From Amycolatopsis tolypomycina (lineage in GTDB: Bacteria > Actinomycetota > Actinomycetes > Mycobacteriales > Pseudonocardiaceae): a stretch of DNA of 64,000 nucleotides. The stretch is from contig NZ_FNSO01000004.1 of the NCBI RefSeq assembly GCF_900105945.1, positions 248,001 to 312,000 of the forward strand, given 5' to 3'. The notes under the pieces were generated by a model that was not told where the DNA came from, did no database searches, and saw only the letters and a list, made by a program, of their open reading frames with translations. Shown one piece after another: positions 10,301 through 17,680 of this stretch. Positions within the stretch are counted from its first letter, which is position 1, and the number at the start of each line of letters is the position of its first letter. The position numbers were made by a program, and so were the translations under genes.

Positions 10301-10668
10301 GCATCGATGCGAACGCCGACAGCCACCGCATTTCCTACACGGTGGGCGTCAGCGGCTTCTACGTCGCGCCGGGCACGACGAACGGGCTGATCGACTACGT
10401 CGGCACGCCGCTTTCGTTCGACGCGCTCGCGCCGGGCTACACCGTGCAGGGCGGCGGCGACGCCGCGCTGGGCTACGTCGCGAAGCCGGGCACGGCGCTG
10501 GTCGTGACCCGCAACGCGGCCTCGGCCGCGGCCGACAACGCCCTCGGGCTGCTGGCCATCGAGCACCACAACGCCGCGGGCAACCGCGCGAACGTGGTCA
10601 AGGTGGACGCGACCCAGGGTGCCCGGCCGGGGAACGAGCGTCAGCCGATCGGGGCTGGCCGCCGCTAG
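7306..10668 (+). CDS. Secreted subtilisin-like (S8) serine protease
   Basis: An 1120-residue extracellular protease. The signal peptide is residues 1-30 (basic start, AAFAVVLAAALGAPV core, cleavage after ANA). An inhibitor-like pro-region follows to about 165. The S8 domain has catalytic Asp192 (VIDDGID), His261 (HGTHVAG) and Ser609 (SGTSMAAPH). A PA domain is inserted at about 440-550 (NAAGCAPYSAED onward). The long C-terminus is built of beta-rich Fn3/Big-like segments. The ATG at 7306 is chosen because of AAGGGG upstream and the signal peptide directly after it. It stands alone between two terminators, so it is its own transcription unit. Confidence 0.93.
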   Translation: MSRSRLPARATTAAFAVVLAAALGAPVANAADVPLADGVAPAKIDDAKLQGKLSPRLGAAQGRVTAFVELAKKPAVDAFTAAQPQGKDQAKRAAKAAKADTAAAVDSVVGQLRAADAKPQVVTQTANAVPGVVVTADAAKLREVAKRADVVAVRTVVPKTRTNASAEQLTNTLTAWQQTGKFGDGVRVGVIDDGIDYTHADFGGPGTQAAYKSIDSTKPTPLFPSAKVVGGTDLVGDDYDAATAGKTTPKPDPNPLACGEHGTHVAGTIGGFGVTADGKTFKGDYKKLDAKKVDAMQIGPGTAPKSLLYAIKVFGCTGSTNVTSQALDWALDPDGDGDFTDHLDIVNLSLGSDFGAPDDPDSLFVRKLAANNVLPVISAGNGGDINDIAGSPGNTPEALTVASTRDAGVLRDAAEVKAPTTAAGQKTGQYSQNFTGYDTLDLTAPVVALSAANAAGCAPYSAEDKAKAAGKFVFLEWDDNDSTRACGSAARANNAQAAGAKGALLSSTLEHFSAGIAGNAAIPMFQFTGSATKTLRAALTAGTLQVRLYGAGRASIQTYDKKIVDTPSSFTSRGTRGPALKPDVAAPGDTITSAFRGSGNGRTVLSGTSMAAPHTAGITALIRQSHPDWSVEEVKASVIDTAGHDVTDGAGHTYAPQRVGSGRIDAKAALDNQVLAYVVDDPGAVSVSFGTVEAAGPVTLSKTIKLVNKGVTPAEYTVGYQAVNALPGVEYTVDKPSVKLTPRGTAKVKVTLKITDPKALRKVMDPTMAATQAGLARQFVADASGRVAFTPVSGAKVPLRVSVYAAPKPVSTISTPPSVKFAPDATQAVLNLTGKGVDQGSGAQRYRSLISVLELQAESPQLPECDADVVTDCTLNKTAKGGDLRYIGAASTAPLAKAQGEPENAILAFGLSTWGDWANIGSNTSPFVDIDTTGDGQPDFETYVTKATSTDVLLATTVALTPGFPTVDIQAVNGQLGDVDTNVFDTNVLTLPVSLAALGIDANADSHRISYTVGVSGFYVAPGTTNGLIDYVGTPLSFDALAPGYTVQGGGDAALGYVAKPGTALVVTRNAASAAADNALGLLAIEHHNAAGNRANVVKVDATQGARPGNERQPIGAGRR

Positions 10669-10696
10669 TTCCCGGCAAGATCGATTTACGCAGGAC

Positions 10697-10736
10697 CAGG
10701 GGCGTCTCCGGCGGATTTCCGCCGGGGGCGCCCCTG
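10697..10736 (+). terminator. Terminator after the S8 protease gene
   Basis: CAGGGGCG at 10697 pairs with CGCCCCTG ending at 10736. A nested stem TCCGGCGGA/TCCGCCGG inside makes a long GC-rich hairpin 29 bp past the stop. Confidence 0.75.
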
Positions 10737-10896
10737 CGCTGTTCACCCGATTGGGTGTCTCACCCCCTGGGAGGATGCGGCATAAGGGTGGTGCGGCTAC
10801 GGCGGTTTGTCTACGGCCGGTAACCTTCCGGCTGCTGGCGTTTTGTTGCGGTGGGCCATCGGTGCGGTCGGTGGTCCGGTCGACGGAGGTGTGTGG

Positions 10897-11934
10897 ATGC
10901 GGCTCGCGGTGATCCCAGGAGACGGGATCGGGCCCGAGGTGGTCTCCGAGGCGCTGAAGGTGCTCGGCGAGGTAGTACCGACGGCGGAGATCACGAACTA
11001 CGACCTCGGCGCCGCCCGATGGCACTCGACCGGCGAGCTGCTCCCGGAGTCGGTCCTCGGCGAGCTCCGCCAGCACGACGCGATCCTGCTGGGCGCGGTC
11101 GGCGACCCGACGGTGCCGAGCGGGATTCTGGAGCGCGGCCTGCTGCTGCGCCTGCGGTTCGAGATGGACCACCACGTCAACCTGCGCCCGGCGCGGCTCT
11201 ACCCGGGTGTCCGGGGCCCGCTGGCCGACGCCGGCGACGTCGACATGGTCGTCGTGCGCGAAGGCACCGAAGGCCCGTACGCGGGCACCGGCGGCCTGAT
11301 CCGCAAGGACACCGAGCACGAGATCGCGACGGAGGTCAGCGTCAACACGGCGTTCGGCGTCCGGCGCGTGGTCGCGGACGCGTTCAACCGCGCCGAGGCC
11401 CGGCCGCGCAAGCACCTGACGCTGGTGCACAAGACCAACGTGCTCTCGTTCGCCGGTTCGCTGTGGTCGCGGATCGTCGAAGAGGTTTCGCTGGAGCACC
11501 CCGAGGTGACGGTCGCGTATTCGCATGTGGACGCGGCGACGATCCACCTGGTGACGGACCCGTCCCGCTTCGACGTGATCGTGACGGACAACCTGTTCGG
11601 CGACATCATCACCGACCTCGCGGCCGCGGTGACGGGCGGCATCGGCCTCGCGGCCAGCGGCAACCTGGACATGACCCGCCGCAACCCGAGCATGTTCGAG
11701 CCGGTCCACGGTTCGGCGCCGGACATCGCGGGCCAGGGCCTGGCCGACCCGACGGCCGCGGTGCTGTCGGTGGCGCTGCTGCTCGACCACCTGGGCCAGA
11801 AGGAAGCGGCCCGGCGGATCGAGGCGTCGGTGGCGTTCGACCTGGCGACGCGGGACCAGTCTTCGCCGGGGGCCACGCAGGCCATCGGCGACCGGCTGGC
11901 GGCGTTGGTGTCTTCCAACGTGCGTACTGCCTGA
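10897..11934 (+). CDS. leuB: 3-isopropylmalate dehydrogenase
   Basis: A 345-residue NAD-dependent oxidative decarboxylase of leucine synthesis. Family marks are [12 protein letters not shown] at the N-terminus, the Arg-rich substrate segment ([20 protein letters not shown]), [11 protein letters not shown], the KTNVL loop, [27 protein letters not shown] with the Mg-binding aspartates, and [12 protein letters not shown] for NAD binding. The length matches the family. The ATG at 10897 has GGAGG 7 nt upstream. A terminator separates it from cimA, so the two pathway genes are adjacent but independently controlled. Confidence 0.97.
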   Translation: MRLAVIPGDGIGPEVVSEALKVLGEVVPTAEITNYDLGAARWHSTGELLPESVLGELRQHDAILLGAVGDPTVPSGILERGLLLRLRFEMDHHVNLRPARLYPGVRGPLADAGDVDMVVVREGTEGPYAGTGGLIRKDTEHEIATEVSVNTAFGVRRVVADAFNRAEARPRKHLTLVHKTNVLSFAGSLWSRIVEEVSLEHPEVTVAYSHVDAATIHLVTDPSRFDVIVTDNLFGDIITDLAAAVTGGIGLAASGNLDMTRRNPSMFEPVHGSAPDIAGQGLADPTAAVLSVALLLDHLGQKEAARRIEASVAFDLATRDQSSPGATQAIGDRLAALVSSNVRTA

Positions 11935-11944
11935 TTCTTCGGGA

Positions 11945-11976
11945 AAGCCCCGCGCCTCCTGGTGGGCGCGGGGCTT
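11945..11976 (+). terminator. Terminator after leuB
   Basis: A perfect 12-bp stem (AAGCCCCGCGCC and its complement) with an 8-nt loop, 10 bp past the leuB stop, ending in CTTCTTC. Confidence 0.8.
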
Positions 11977-12023
11977 CTTCGTGCCCGTGGTGTTCCCGGA
12001 TGGTGGGAGCTTGACCCAGCTTG

Positions 12024-12053
12024 TGGACTTTCGCGGAAACCCTGTGGCATGAT
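12024..12053 (+). promoter_or_regulatory. Predicted cimA leader promoter
   Basis: TGGACT (12024-12029) and CATGAT (12048-12053) are spaced by 18 bp. The predicted transcription start falls at about 12060, exactly on the GTG of the leader peptide. This is inferred from spacing only. Confidence 0.5.
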
Positions 12054-12059
12054 GCGAGC

Positions 12060-12104
12060 GTGACCAGCTTCGCGATCATTATCGCCGAGCGCGCCGGACG
12101 ATAG
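12060..12104 (+). CDS. Isoleucine-rich leader peptide of cimA
   Basis: A 14-codon leaderless reading frame starting GTG and ending TAG, peptide VTSFAIIIAERAGR. Three consecutive isoleucine codons (ATC ATT ATC, 12075-12083) precede the base-paired part of the leader. The frame is followed by a hairpin and an intrinsic terminator before cimA, whose product makes the isoleucine precursor 2-oxobutyrate. This is the layout of classical ribosome-mediated attenuation: scarce Ile-tRNA stalls the ribosome on the Ile run and alters downstream folding. Function is inferred; the arrangement is directly visible. Confidence 0.8.
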   Translation: MTSFAIIIAERAGR

Positions 12105-12127
12105 CTCCACAAGAGCACCCGGCGCGC
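12089..12127 (+). promoter_or_regulatory. Leader pause hairpin (1:2 stem)
   Basis: GCGCGCCGG at 12089-12097, inside the last codons of the leader peptide, is exactly complementary to 12119-12127. A ribosome stalled on the Ile codons would cover the left arm and free the right arm. That is the behaviour expected of segments 1 and 2 of an attenuator. The competing antiterminator pairing is not resolved. Confidence 0.65.
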
Positions 12128-12157
12128 AACCTCTCGCACCCTGCGGGAGGTTTTTTT
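12128..12157 (+). terminator. cimA attenuator terminator (3:4 stem)
   Basis: AACCTCTCGCA (12128-12138), loop CCC, TGCGGGAGGTT (12142-12152): an 11-bp stem with one G-U pair, directly followed by further Ts (7-T run at 12151-12157). It ends 39 bp before the cimA GTG, so it can only be a leader terminator and not the end of leuB, which has its own. Confidence 0.85.
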
Positions 12158-12196
12158 GTTGCCCCGAAACGCCAGGAAACCCGCTAGGAGAAGACC

Positions 12197-13801
12197 GTGA
12201 ACCGCAAGGAGCCCGCCGATACCCCGCTCGGCGACGCCTTCCACCTCTACGACACGACCCTGCGCGACGGTGCGCAGCGGGAGGGCATCTCCTACTCCGT
12301 CCAGGACAAGCTCGCCGTCGCGCGGCTGCTGGACGAGCTCGGCGTCGGGTTCATCGAAGGCGGCTGGCCGGGGGCGCTCCCGAAGGACACCGAATTCTTC
12401 GCCCGCGCCGCGAAGGGCGAGCTCAAGCTGAAGCACGCGGCCCTCGTCGCCTTCGGGGCGACGCGCAAGGCCGGCACCACCGCCGACGCCGATCCGCAGG
12501 TGCGGGCCCTGCTCGACAGTGAGGCGCCGGTCGTCACCCTCGTTGCGAAGTCCGACCTGCGGCACATCGAACGCGCCCTGCGCGTCGACGTCGACGAGGC
12601 CTGCGCCATGGTGCGGGACACCGTCGAATTCCTCACCAAGGAAGGCCGCCGGGTCTTCCTCGACGCCGAGCACTTCTTCGACGGCTACGCGTTTTCCCCC
12701 GAGACGTCCCTCAAGGTCCTGGACGCGGCCGCCCACGCCGGCGCCGACGTCCTCGTGCTCTGCGACACCAACGGCGGCCAGCTCCCGCTCGGCCTGGCCG
12801 AGACCGTCGCGAGCATCAAGGAAAAAACCGGGTTCCGGCTGGGAATCCACTGTCAGGACGACACTTCCTGCGCCGTGGCGAACTCCGTCGCCGCGGTGCA
12901 GGCCGGCGCGACGCACGTCCAGTGCACCGCCAACGGTTACGGCGAACGGGCCGGCAACGCCGACCTGTTCGCCGTGACGGGAAACCTGGTGACCAAGCTC
13001 GGCCTCGACGTCCTCCCGACCGGAGGCGCCGCCGAGCTCACCCGGGTCTCCCATGCCCTTGCCGAAATCGCCAACCTCGCCCCCTACACCCACCAGGCTT
13101 ACGTAGGGGCGTCGGCCTTCGCCCACAAGGCGGGGCTGCACGCGAGCGCGATCAAGGTGGATCCGTTGCTGTACAACCACATCGATCCGTCTTCCGTCGG
13201 CAATGACATGCGGGTACTGGTCACCGAGATGGCCGGCAGGGCCAGCCTCGAGCTCAAGGGACGTGAGCTCGGGGTCGACCTTGCCGGCCGGCCCGAGGCG
13301 CTCACGAGCGCCATCACGAAGGTCAAGCGCCTCGAAGCCGAAGGCTGGTCGTTCGAGGCCGCCGACGCCTCCCTGGAACTCCTGCTGCGTCAGGAAGCCG
13401 ACGTCCCGGTCGAAGCGCCGTTCCAGCTCGAGTCCTACCGCGTGGTCCTCGACCACCGCCCGGACGGCGAGGTCGTGGCCGAGGCGACGGTCAAGGTGCA
13501 CGTCGGCGGCCAGCGCGTCATCGCCACCGCGGAGGGCATCGGGCCGGTGCACGCCCTCGACGCGGCCCTCCGGAAGGCGCTGAGCCCGCACCTGTCCTGG
13601 TTGGACAGTGTGGAGCTCGCCGACTACAAGGTGCGCATCCTCCAGGGCCACCCCGGCACCGACGCGGTGACGCGCGTGCTGGTCGAAAGCACCGACGGCG
13701 AACGCGAGTGGATCACCGTCGGCGTGCACGGCAACATCGTCGAGGCCAGCTGGCTGGCGTTGTGCGACGCGCTCGTGCACAAGAGCACGACCGTGGCCTG
13801 A
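12197..13801 (+). CDS. cimA: Citramalate synthase
   Basis: A 534-residue LeuA-like enzyme condensing pyruvate with acetyl-CoA to (R)-citramalate, the threonine-independent entry to isoleucine. It shows DTTLRDGAQREGISYS at the N-terminus (catalytic Arg and metal Asp), FIEGGWPG, VLCDTNGGQLP, the metal-ligand region GIHCQDDTSCAVANS and CTANGYGERAGNADL. The LeuA dimer regulatory domain (about 410-530) contains the short-chain allosteric module. The start is GTG with TAGGAG upstream. It is probably regulated by the Ile-codon attenuator directly ahead. Confidence 0.94.
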   Translation: MNRKEPADTPLGDAFHLYDTTLRDGAQREGISYSVQDKLAVARLLDELGVGFIEGGWPGALPKDTEFFARAAKGELKLKHAALVAFGATRKAGTTADADPQVRALLDSEAPVVTLVAKSDLRHIERALRVDVDEACAMVRDTVEFLTKEGRRVFLDAEHFFDGYAFSPETSLKVLDAAAHAGADVLVLCDTNGGQLPLGLAETVASIKEKTGFRLGIHCQDDTSCAVANSVAAVQAGATHVQCTANGYGERAGNADLFAVTGNLVTKLGLDVLPTGGAAELTRVSHALAEIANLAPYTHQAYVGASAFAHKAGLHASAIKVDPLLYNHIDPSSVGNDMRVLVTEMAGRASLELKGRELGVDLAGRPEALTSAITKVKRLEAEGWSFEAADASLELLLRQEADVPVEAPFQLESYRVVLDHRPDGEVVAEATVKVHVGGQRVIATAEGIGPVHALDAALRKALSPHLSWLDSVELADYKVRILQGHPGTDAVTRVLVESTDGEREWITVGVHGNIVEASWLALCDALVHKSTTVA

Positions 13802-13832
13802 GCCACGGGCCGGGCGCACGTAGACTGGTCGC

Positions 13833-14603
13833 GTGCGCCTAGCCCGAATTGCTCATCCCGGTGGTGTCGCGTTCGCCTCGATCGAAGGCGACGGTGACGA
13901 CGCCCAGGTCCTCGAAATCGCCGAACACCCCTTCGGCCAGCCGAACTTCACCGGCAAGCGGTGGCCGCTGGCCGACGTCCGGCTGCTCGCGCCGATCCTG
14001 CCGTCGAAGGTGATCGCCGTCGGCCGCAACTACGCCAAGCACGCGGCCGAGTTCGGCAACGAGGTGCCCAGCGACCCGATGCTGTTCCTCAAGCCGTCGA
14101 CCACGGTCATCGGCCCCCACGCCGCCATCCGGCGCCCCTCCGGCATCGGCCGCGTCGACTTCGAGGGCGAGCTCGCCATCGTGATCGGGCAGCCGGTGAA
14201 GAACGTGCCGGCCGCCCGCGCCGCGAGCGTCATCCTCGGCTACACGGTCGCCAACGACGTCAGCGCCCGCGACCTCCAGAAGTCCGACGGCCAGTGGGGC
14301 CGCGCCAAGGGCTTCGACACCTTCTGCCCGATCGGCCCGTGGATCGAGACCTCGATCGACGCGTCCGACCTCGCGCTGACCGCCGAAGTCGACGGCGAGC
14401 TCAAGCAGGACGGCCGTACTTCGGACCTCGTCCACAAGATCCCCGAGCTGGTCGAGTTCGTCTCCGGCGTCATGACGCTGCTGCCCGGCGACGTCATCCT
14501 CACCGGCACGCCCGAAGGCGTCGGCCCGATCGAGGGCGGCCAGAGCGTCTCGATCACCATCGAAGGCATCGGCACCCTGACCAACCCGGTCGAAGAGGTC
14601 TAA
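13833..14603 (+). CDS. Fumarylacetoacetate hydrolase family protein
   Basis: A 256-residue FAH-fold hydrolase/decarboxylase/isomerase acting on 2-oxo acids such as acylpyruvates or oxaloacetate. Visible are VIAVGRNYAKHAAE, MLFLKPSTTVIGP, the metal-binding DFEGELAIVIG, GYTVANDVSARDLQ and PGDVILTGTPEGVGP. The exact substrate cannot be read from the sequence. TAGACT (13821-13826) lies 6 nt before the GTG, so the mRNA is probably leaderless. In many actinobacteria this gene precedes gltX, but here that neighbour is absent. Its stop overlaps the stop of the convergent flavoprotein gene. Confidence 0.92.
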   Translation: MRLARIAHPGGVAFASIEGDGDDAQVLEIAEHPFGQPNFTGKRWPLADVRLLAPILPSKVIAVGRNYAKHAAEFGNEVPSDPMLFLKPSTTVIGPHAAIRRPSGIGRVDFEGELAIVIGQPVKNVPAARAASVILGYTVANDVSARDLQKSDGQWGRAKGFDTFCPIGPWIETSIDASDLALTAEVDGELKQDGRTSDLVHKIPELVEFVSGVMTLLPGDVILTGTPEGVGPIEGGQSVSITIEGIGTLTNPVEEV

Positions 14604-15841
14604 CCCCGGCTCACCGGCTCCATCGGCCGCCGGGCGAACGCCGGAGCGTGCTCCGGCCGCAGCCCCAGGCCGAGGAGCCGGGCCGGGAAGTACGACAGCC
14701 GCGGGAACCGCGCGAACGCCTTGATCATCGGCTCCGGCGGGCCGTTGCGCTTGCCGCTCATCACCCCGCGCACCACGGTCCGGTGCATCAGGCGCTGCAG
14801 CCCCTGCACCATCAGCGTCGGCGCCAGCCGCCGCGCCCGCACCTTCGCCAGCTCGGCTTCCGTCGGACGGCCCCGGCGCAGCGGCTCGGCCAGCAGCGTC
14901 GCCGCCGCGACCGCGTCCTGCACCGCGAGGTTGATGCCCACGCCGCCGATCGGCGACATCGCGTGCGCCGCGTCGCCGATGCACAGCAGCCCGTCGACGT
15001 GCCACTTGCGCAGCAGGTTGAGCCGCACGTCGAGGAACTTGACGTCGTCCATCGTCGCCAGCTCGTGCACCCGGTCGTGGAACTCGGGGCAGATCTGCGT
15101 GACGTTCTCCCGGAACGCCTCGATGCCGTGGGCCCGCAGGTCGTCGCCCTTCGGGGCGAGGTAGGCGACCTGGTAGAAGTCCGGCCGGGGGAGCGGCACC
15201 GCGAACCGGCGGTCGCGCATCTTCGGCAGCAGCATGCCGCCTTCCTCCTCCGCGCCGCGCGAGAGCCGGAACCACCAGACGTCGAACGGGCAGTCGTACT
15301 CCCGCGGCACCAGGCCGGCCTCCCGGCGGGCCAGCGACCAGCGGCCGTCGGCGGCGATCACCAGGTCGGCGCGGATTTCGCCGGTGTCACCGCCGCTGGT
15401 GCGGTAGGTGACGCCCGCGACCCGGCCGTGCTCCCGGACCAGGCCGGTGCACTCGGTCTCCATCCGCTGGACGAACGTCGGCTCCTTGCGCGCGCTTTCG
15501 GCGAGCAGGTCGAGGAAGTCCCACTGCGGCACCATCGCGATGTACGGGTGCGCCACCTTCAGTCGGGTGAAGTCGGCGAGCTTCATCATGTCGCCGTTCT
15601 CCTGGGGGAAGCCCGCCGACCGCAGCTCGCTGTGCGGCAGGGCGTGGAACTTCTCGCCGAGCCCCAGTTCGTCGAGCAGGGTCAGCGTCGACGGGTGGAC
15701 CGTGTCCCCGCGGAAGTCGCGCAGGAAGTCGGCGTGCTTCTCCAGCACCGTCACCTCGACGCCGGCCCGGGCCAGCAGCAGCCCCGTGATCATCCCGGCC
15801 GGCCCGCCACCGATGACGACGCAGGTCGTGCGCTCGGTCAT
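14600..15841 (-). CDS. FAD-dependent aromatic hydroxylase-like monooxygenase
   Basis: A 413-residue class A flavoprotein monooxygenase. It has the N-terminal FAD Rossmann motif CVVIGGGPAGMITGLLLARAG, the middle DLVIAADGRWSLAR and the C-terminal GLLCIGDAAHAMSPIGGVGINLAVQDA (flavin ribityl binding). Such enzymes use NAD(P)H and oxygen to hydroxylate aromatic or polyketide substrates; the substrate is unknown. ATG at 15841 is chosen because GGGAG would abut an upstream ATG at 15850 with no spacer. An AT-rich palindrome upstream suggests control by an unlinked regulator. Confidence 0.88.
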   Translation of the reverse strand: MTERTTCVVIGGGPAGMITGLLLARAGVEVTVLEKHADFLRDFRGDTVHPSTLTLLDELGLGEKFHALPHSELRSAGFPQENGDMMKLADFTRLKVAHPYIAMVPQWDFLDLLAESARKEPTFVQRMETECTGLVREHGRVAGVTYRTSGGDTGEIRADLVIAADGRWSLARREAGLVPREYDCPFDVWWFRLSRGAEEEGGMLLPKMRDRRFAVPLPRPDFYQVAYLAPKGDDLRAHGIEAFRENVTQICPEFHDRVHELATMDDVKFLDVRLNLLRKWHVDGLLCIGDAAHAMSPIGGVGINLAVQDAVAAATLLAEPLRRGRPTEAELAKVRARRLAPTLMVQGLQRLMHRTVVRGVMSGKRNGPPEPMIKAFARFPRLSYFPARLLGLGLRPEHAPAFARRPMEPVSRG

Positions 15842-15855
15842 CTCGACCATCTCCC

Positions 15856-15877
15856 TTATTCATCGCTTGTTGAATAA
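15856..15877. promoter_or_regulatory. TTATTCA-N8-TGAATAA palindrome
   Basis: Perfect 7-bp arms with an 8-bp spacer, strikingly AT-rich in this genome, 15 bp upstream of the monooxygenase ATG. It resembles TetR/MarR operator architecture. No regulator gene is adjacent. Nothing else is recognised between 15878 and 16230, about 350 bp without a credible gene. Confidence 0.55.
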
Positions 15878-16248
15878 CTTGAGGATGCACCTGCCGGGCG
15901 TTGGCGTCAAGGGGTGTGACCGGAGATACGCTGATCGGGCGACGACCGGGTCCCCCGCGTTCCGGTGACCAGAAACCGTCCAAACGCGACAGTTGGTCGG
16001 CCGTCCCCCGGTGGTGCGCGGATTCGGTGGCGACGCGCCGAGGTGCCCTTGTGGACGGAGCGGATTCCCAAGCGGAACAACGGTTTTCCGCGGCAATCGG
16101 TTACTCGCGCGTCCTCCGGCGTGCGGTGTCGGATAACCGAACGGGGACGGTGCGCCAACTGGGAGTAGAGCCGGTGCGCCGGAACAGGCGAGTCGCAATC
16201 ACCTCTTTGGCAGCGTCGCGAACGCGGCGGTTGCCCTAGCCTCACTGG

Positions 16249-17076
16249 GTGGATTTCGCCCTGGCACCCCGGACCCCTTCGCGAACCGCCCCGCCCGCCG
16301 CGGCGGCGTCCGAGCCCTGGGCGCCCCCCGAGCTCCGGTTGGTGTGCCTGGACATCGACGACACGCTCATCGACTGCACCGCCGCGATCCGCCGCAGCCT
16401 CCACATCCTCACCGGCCGGGGCGACCTGTGGCCGTTGTGGGACCTCATCACCGAAGAACACGTCGCCCTGGTGGTGGCGGGCGAACTCGACTACGCGACG
16501 ATGCACCAGCGGCGCACGGACTGCTTCCTCGCCGAAATCGGCATCTGCGCCGACGCCGAGCAGGTGAGCTCCTTCGAGCGGCGCCGCCGGGAACTGCTGG
16601 ACCACTCGTGGCAGCTGTTCGACGACGTCCTCGACTGCCTGGAGTGGCTGCGCGCGGCCGGTCTGATGCTGGCCGCCGTGACGAACGCCTCGGGCGTCCA
16701 CCAGCGGAAGAAAATCGCCGACCTGGGCCTCGCACCGTTCTTCGACCACGTGGCCATCGCGGGCGAACTGGGCGTGGCCAAACCCGATCCGGTGATGTTC
16801 CACACGGTGTGCCTCGGGCTGGGCTGCGCCCCGGCCCAGGCGGTCCACGTGGGGGACAAACTGGACACGGACGCCATCGGAGCCCGCGACGCCGGTCTTG
16901 GAGCGGTCTGGCTCGACCGCGACCGCATCGGCGAGCGCGCGCCCGAGGGTGTCCACACGGTGGCCGGCCTTGCGGAGCTGCCTGAGCTGCTGGTTTCGGA
17001 GTACGCGACGATCGGCGTCCCGGCCCAGCGCCGTAGTGGCACCCCCGCGTTCACGGTCCGGAACGGCGTGCTCTAG
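16249..17076 (+). CDS. HAD-superfamily hydrolase
   Basis: A 275-residue HAD phosphatase-like protein. Motif I is CLDIDDTLIDC (nucleophile and acid/base Asp, residues about 33-43), motif II AAVTNASG, motif III lysine in GVAKPDPVMF, and motif IV HVGDKLDTDAIGARDAG. The helical cap lies between motifs I and II. Likely a small-molecule phosphatase or dehalogenase-like enzyme; substrate unknown. The first 28 residues are Ala/Pro-rich. GTG at 16249 lies 6 nt after TAGCCT (16237-16242), so a leaderless transcript is likely. Confidence 0.88.
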   Translation: MDFALAPRTPSRTAPPAAAASEPWAPPELRLVCLDIDDTLIDCTAAIRRSLHILTGRGDLWPLWDLITEEHVALVVAGELDYATMHQRRTDCFLAEIGICADAEQVSSFERRRRELLDHSWQLFDDVLDCLEWLRAAGLMLAAVTNASGVHQRKKIADLGLAPFFDHVAIAGELGVAKPDPVMFHTVCLGLGCAPAQAVHVGDKLDTDAIGARDAGLGAVWLDRDRIGERAPEGVHTVAGLAELPELLVSEYATIGVPAQRRSGTPAFTVRNGVL

Positions 17077-17125
17077 TATTTCTCCTCGTGCGGTGCTGAA
17101 CCGGCCAGCCGGATCGGTACCTCAC

Positions 17126-17197
17126 TGGGGTATGGTGTAATTGGCAGCACGACTGGTTCTGGTCCAGTTAGTCTAGGTTCGAGTCCTGGTACCCCAG
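17126..17197 (+). tRNA. tRNA-Gln(CTG)
   Basis: A 72-nt cloverleaf: 7-bp acceptor TGGGGTA/TACCCCA, anticodon arm ACTGG-TTCTGGT-CCAGT with anticodon CTG, T-arm with GGTTCGAGTCC, discriminator G. No CCA is encoded. Confidence 0.95.
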
Positions 17198-17291
17198 CTG
17201 CGGAGAGTGACCCCCCTGCAAAGCGGGAAATCGCTTCTGGTAGGTTCTCTCCAGCAAGAAAAACTCTCCGGGAAACCGGAGAAAGTTCCTA

Positions 17292-17364
17292 GCCCCCGTC
17301 GTCTAGCGGCCTAGGACGCCGGCCTCTCACGCCGGTAGCGTGGGTTCGAATCCCATCGGGGGTA
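17292..17364 (+). tRNA. tRNA-Glu(CTC)
   Basis: A 73-nt cloverleaf starting GCCCCCG and ending CGGGGGT plus discriminator A. The anticodon loop is CTCTCAC (anticodon CTC) and the T-loop GTTCGAATCCC. It lies 94 bp after tRNA-Gln. Its 3' end is the apparent attachment site of the element that follows. Confidence 0.95.
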
Positions 17365-17371
17365 CAAGCAG
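17345..17371 (+). repeat. Putative attL at tRNA-Glu 3' end
   Basis: This 27-nt stretch (T-loop to 7 nt past the tRNA) recurs at 38020-38046 with 22/27 identity, including TCGGGGGTAC exactly and AGCAG after one mismatch. A recombinase remnant begins about 60 bp further in, as in integrative elements inserted at tRNA 3' ends. Confidence 0.5.
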
Positions 17372-17380
17372 CTACCACCC

Positions 17381-17414
17381 AAGCTCGGCTGACCCAGGTC
17401 AGCCGAGCTTTTTT
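17381..17414 (+). terminator. Terminator after the tRNA genes
   Basis: A perfect 14-bp stem AAGCTCGGCTGACC with a 2-nt loop and the complement at 17397-17410, followed by TTTT, 16 bp past tRNA-Glu. Confidence 0.85.
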
Positions 17415-17429
17415 GGTTCGGTAGCGGAC

Positions 17430-17678
17430 AGGCTGAGCTGGGGACCTCGAACAGCTCGTGCGGCAGCTCTCGTGGCGCTTCGCCAGGTTCACCGCGAGGT
17501 AGGGGAGTGCCTCGAGCCGGCCGAGGTCGGTTGTCTTCGGTCCGGCGGACTGGTCGGCTTTGTCGAGCTGGGCAATGGCGGCCAGCGAGGCCTTCTTCTG
17601 GCTCTCGAGGTCGTTGTAGCTCTGGCGAAGTGCGCTTGTGAACGGGTCGTCGGGGTCTCCTTCGCGGGCTTGCTTCAT
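17430..17678 (-). pseudogene. Serine recombinase C-terminal remnant
   Basis: The minus-strand frame reads FTSALRQSYNDLESQKKASL and LEALPYLAVNLAK, the coiled-coil and C-terminal signature of large actinobacterial serine recombinases. After NLAK the frame shifts; a neighbouring frame continues with APRELPHELFEV, matching the family's next segment, before decaying near the terminator. The catalytic N-terminal domain is absent, cut off where the Rhs fragment starts. It sits beside tRNA-Glu, as expected for the integrase of the element that once inserted there. Non-functional. Confidence 0.65.
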
Positions 17679-17680
17679 GA

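Noticed and set aside
7255..11790. 1511-codon open frame on the minus strand
   Set aside because: It is the mirror of the S8 protease and leuB: Arg/Gly/Asp/Val-rich, no domain, and both plus-strand genes are clear. It arises from GC bias in third positions.
13961..15877. 638-codon plus-strand open frame
   Set aside because: Second-frame shadow of the FAH gene that continues antisense to the monooxygenase gene; no domain.
15901..16239. 112-residue frame upstream of the HAD gene
   Set aside because: Composition differs from real proteins here and an equally long frame exists on the opposite strand; no start signal.
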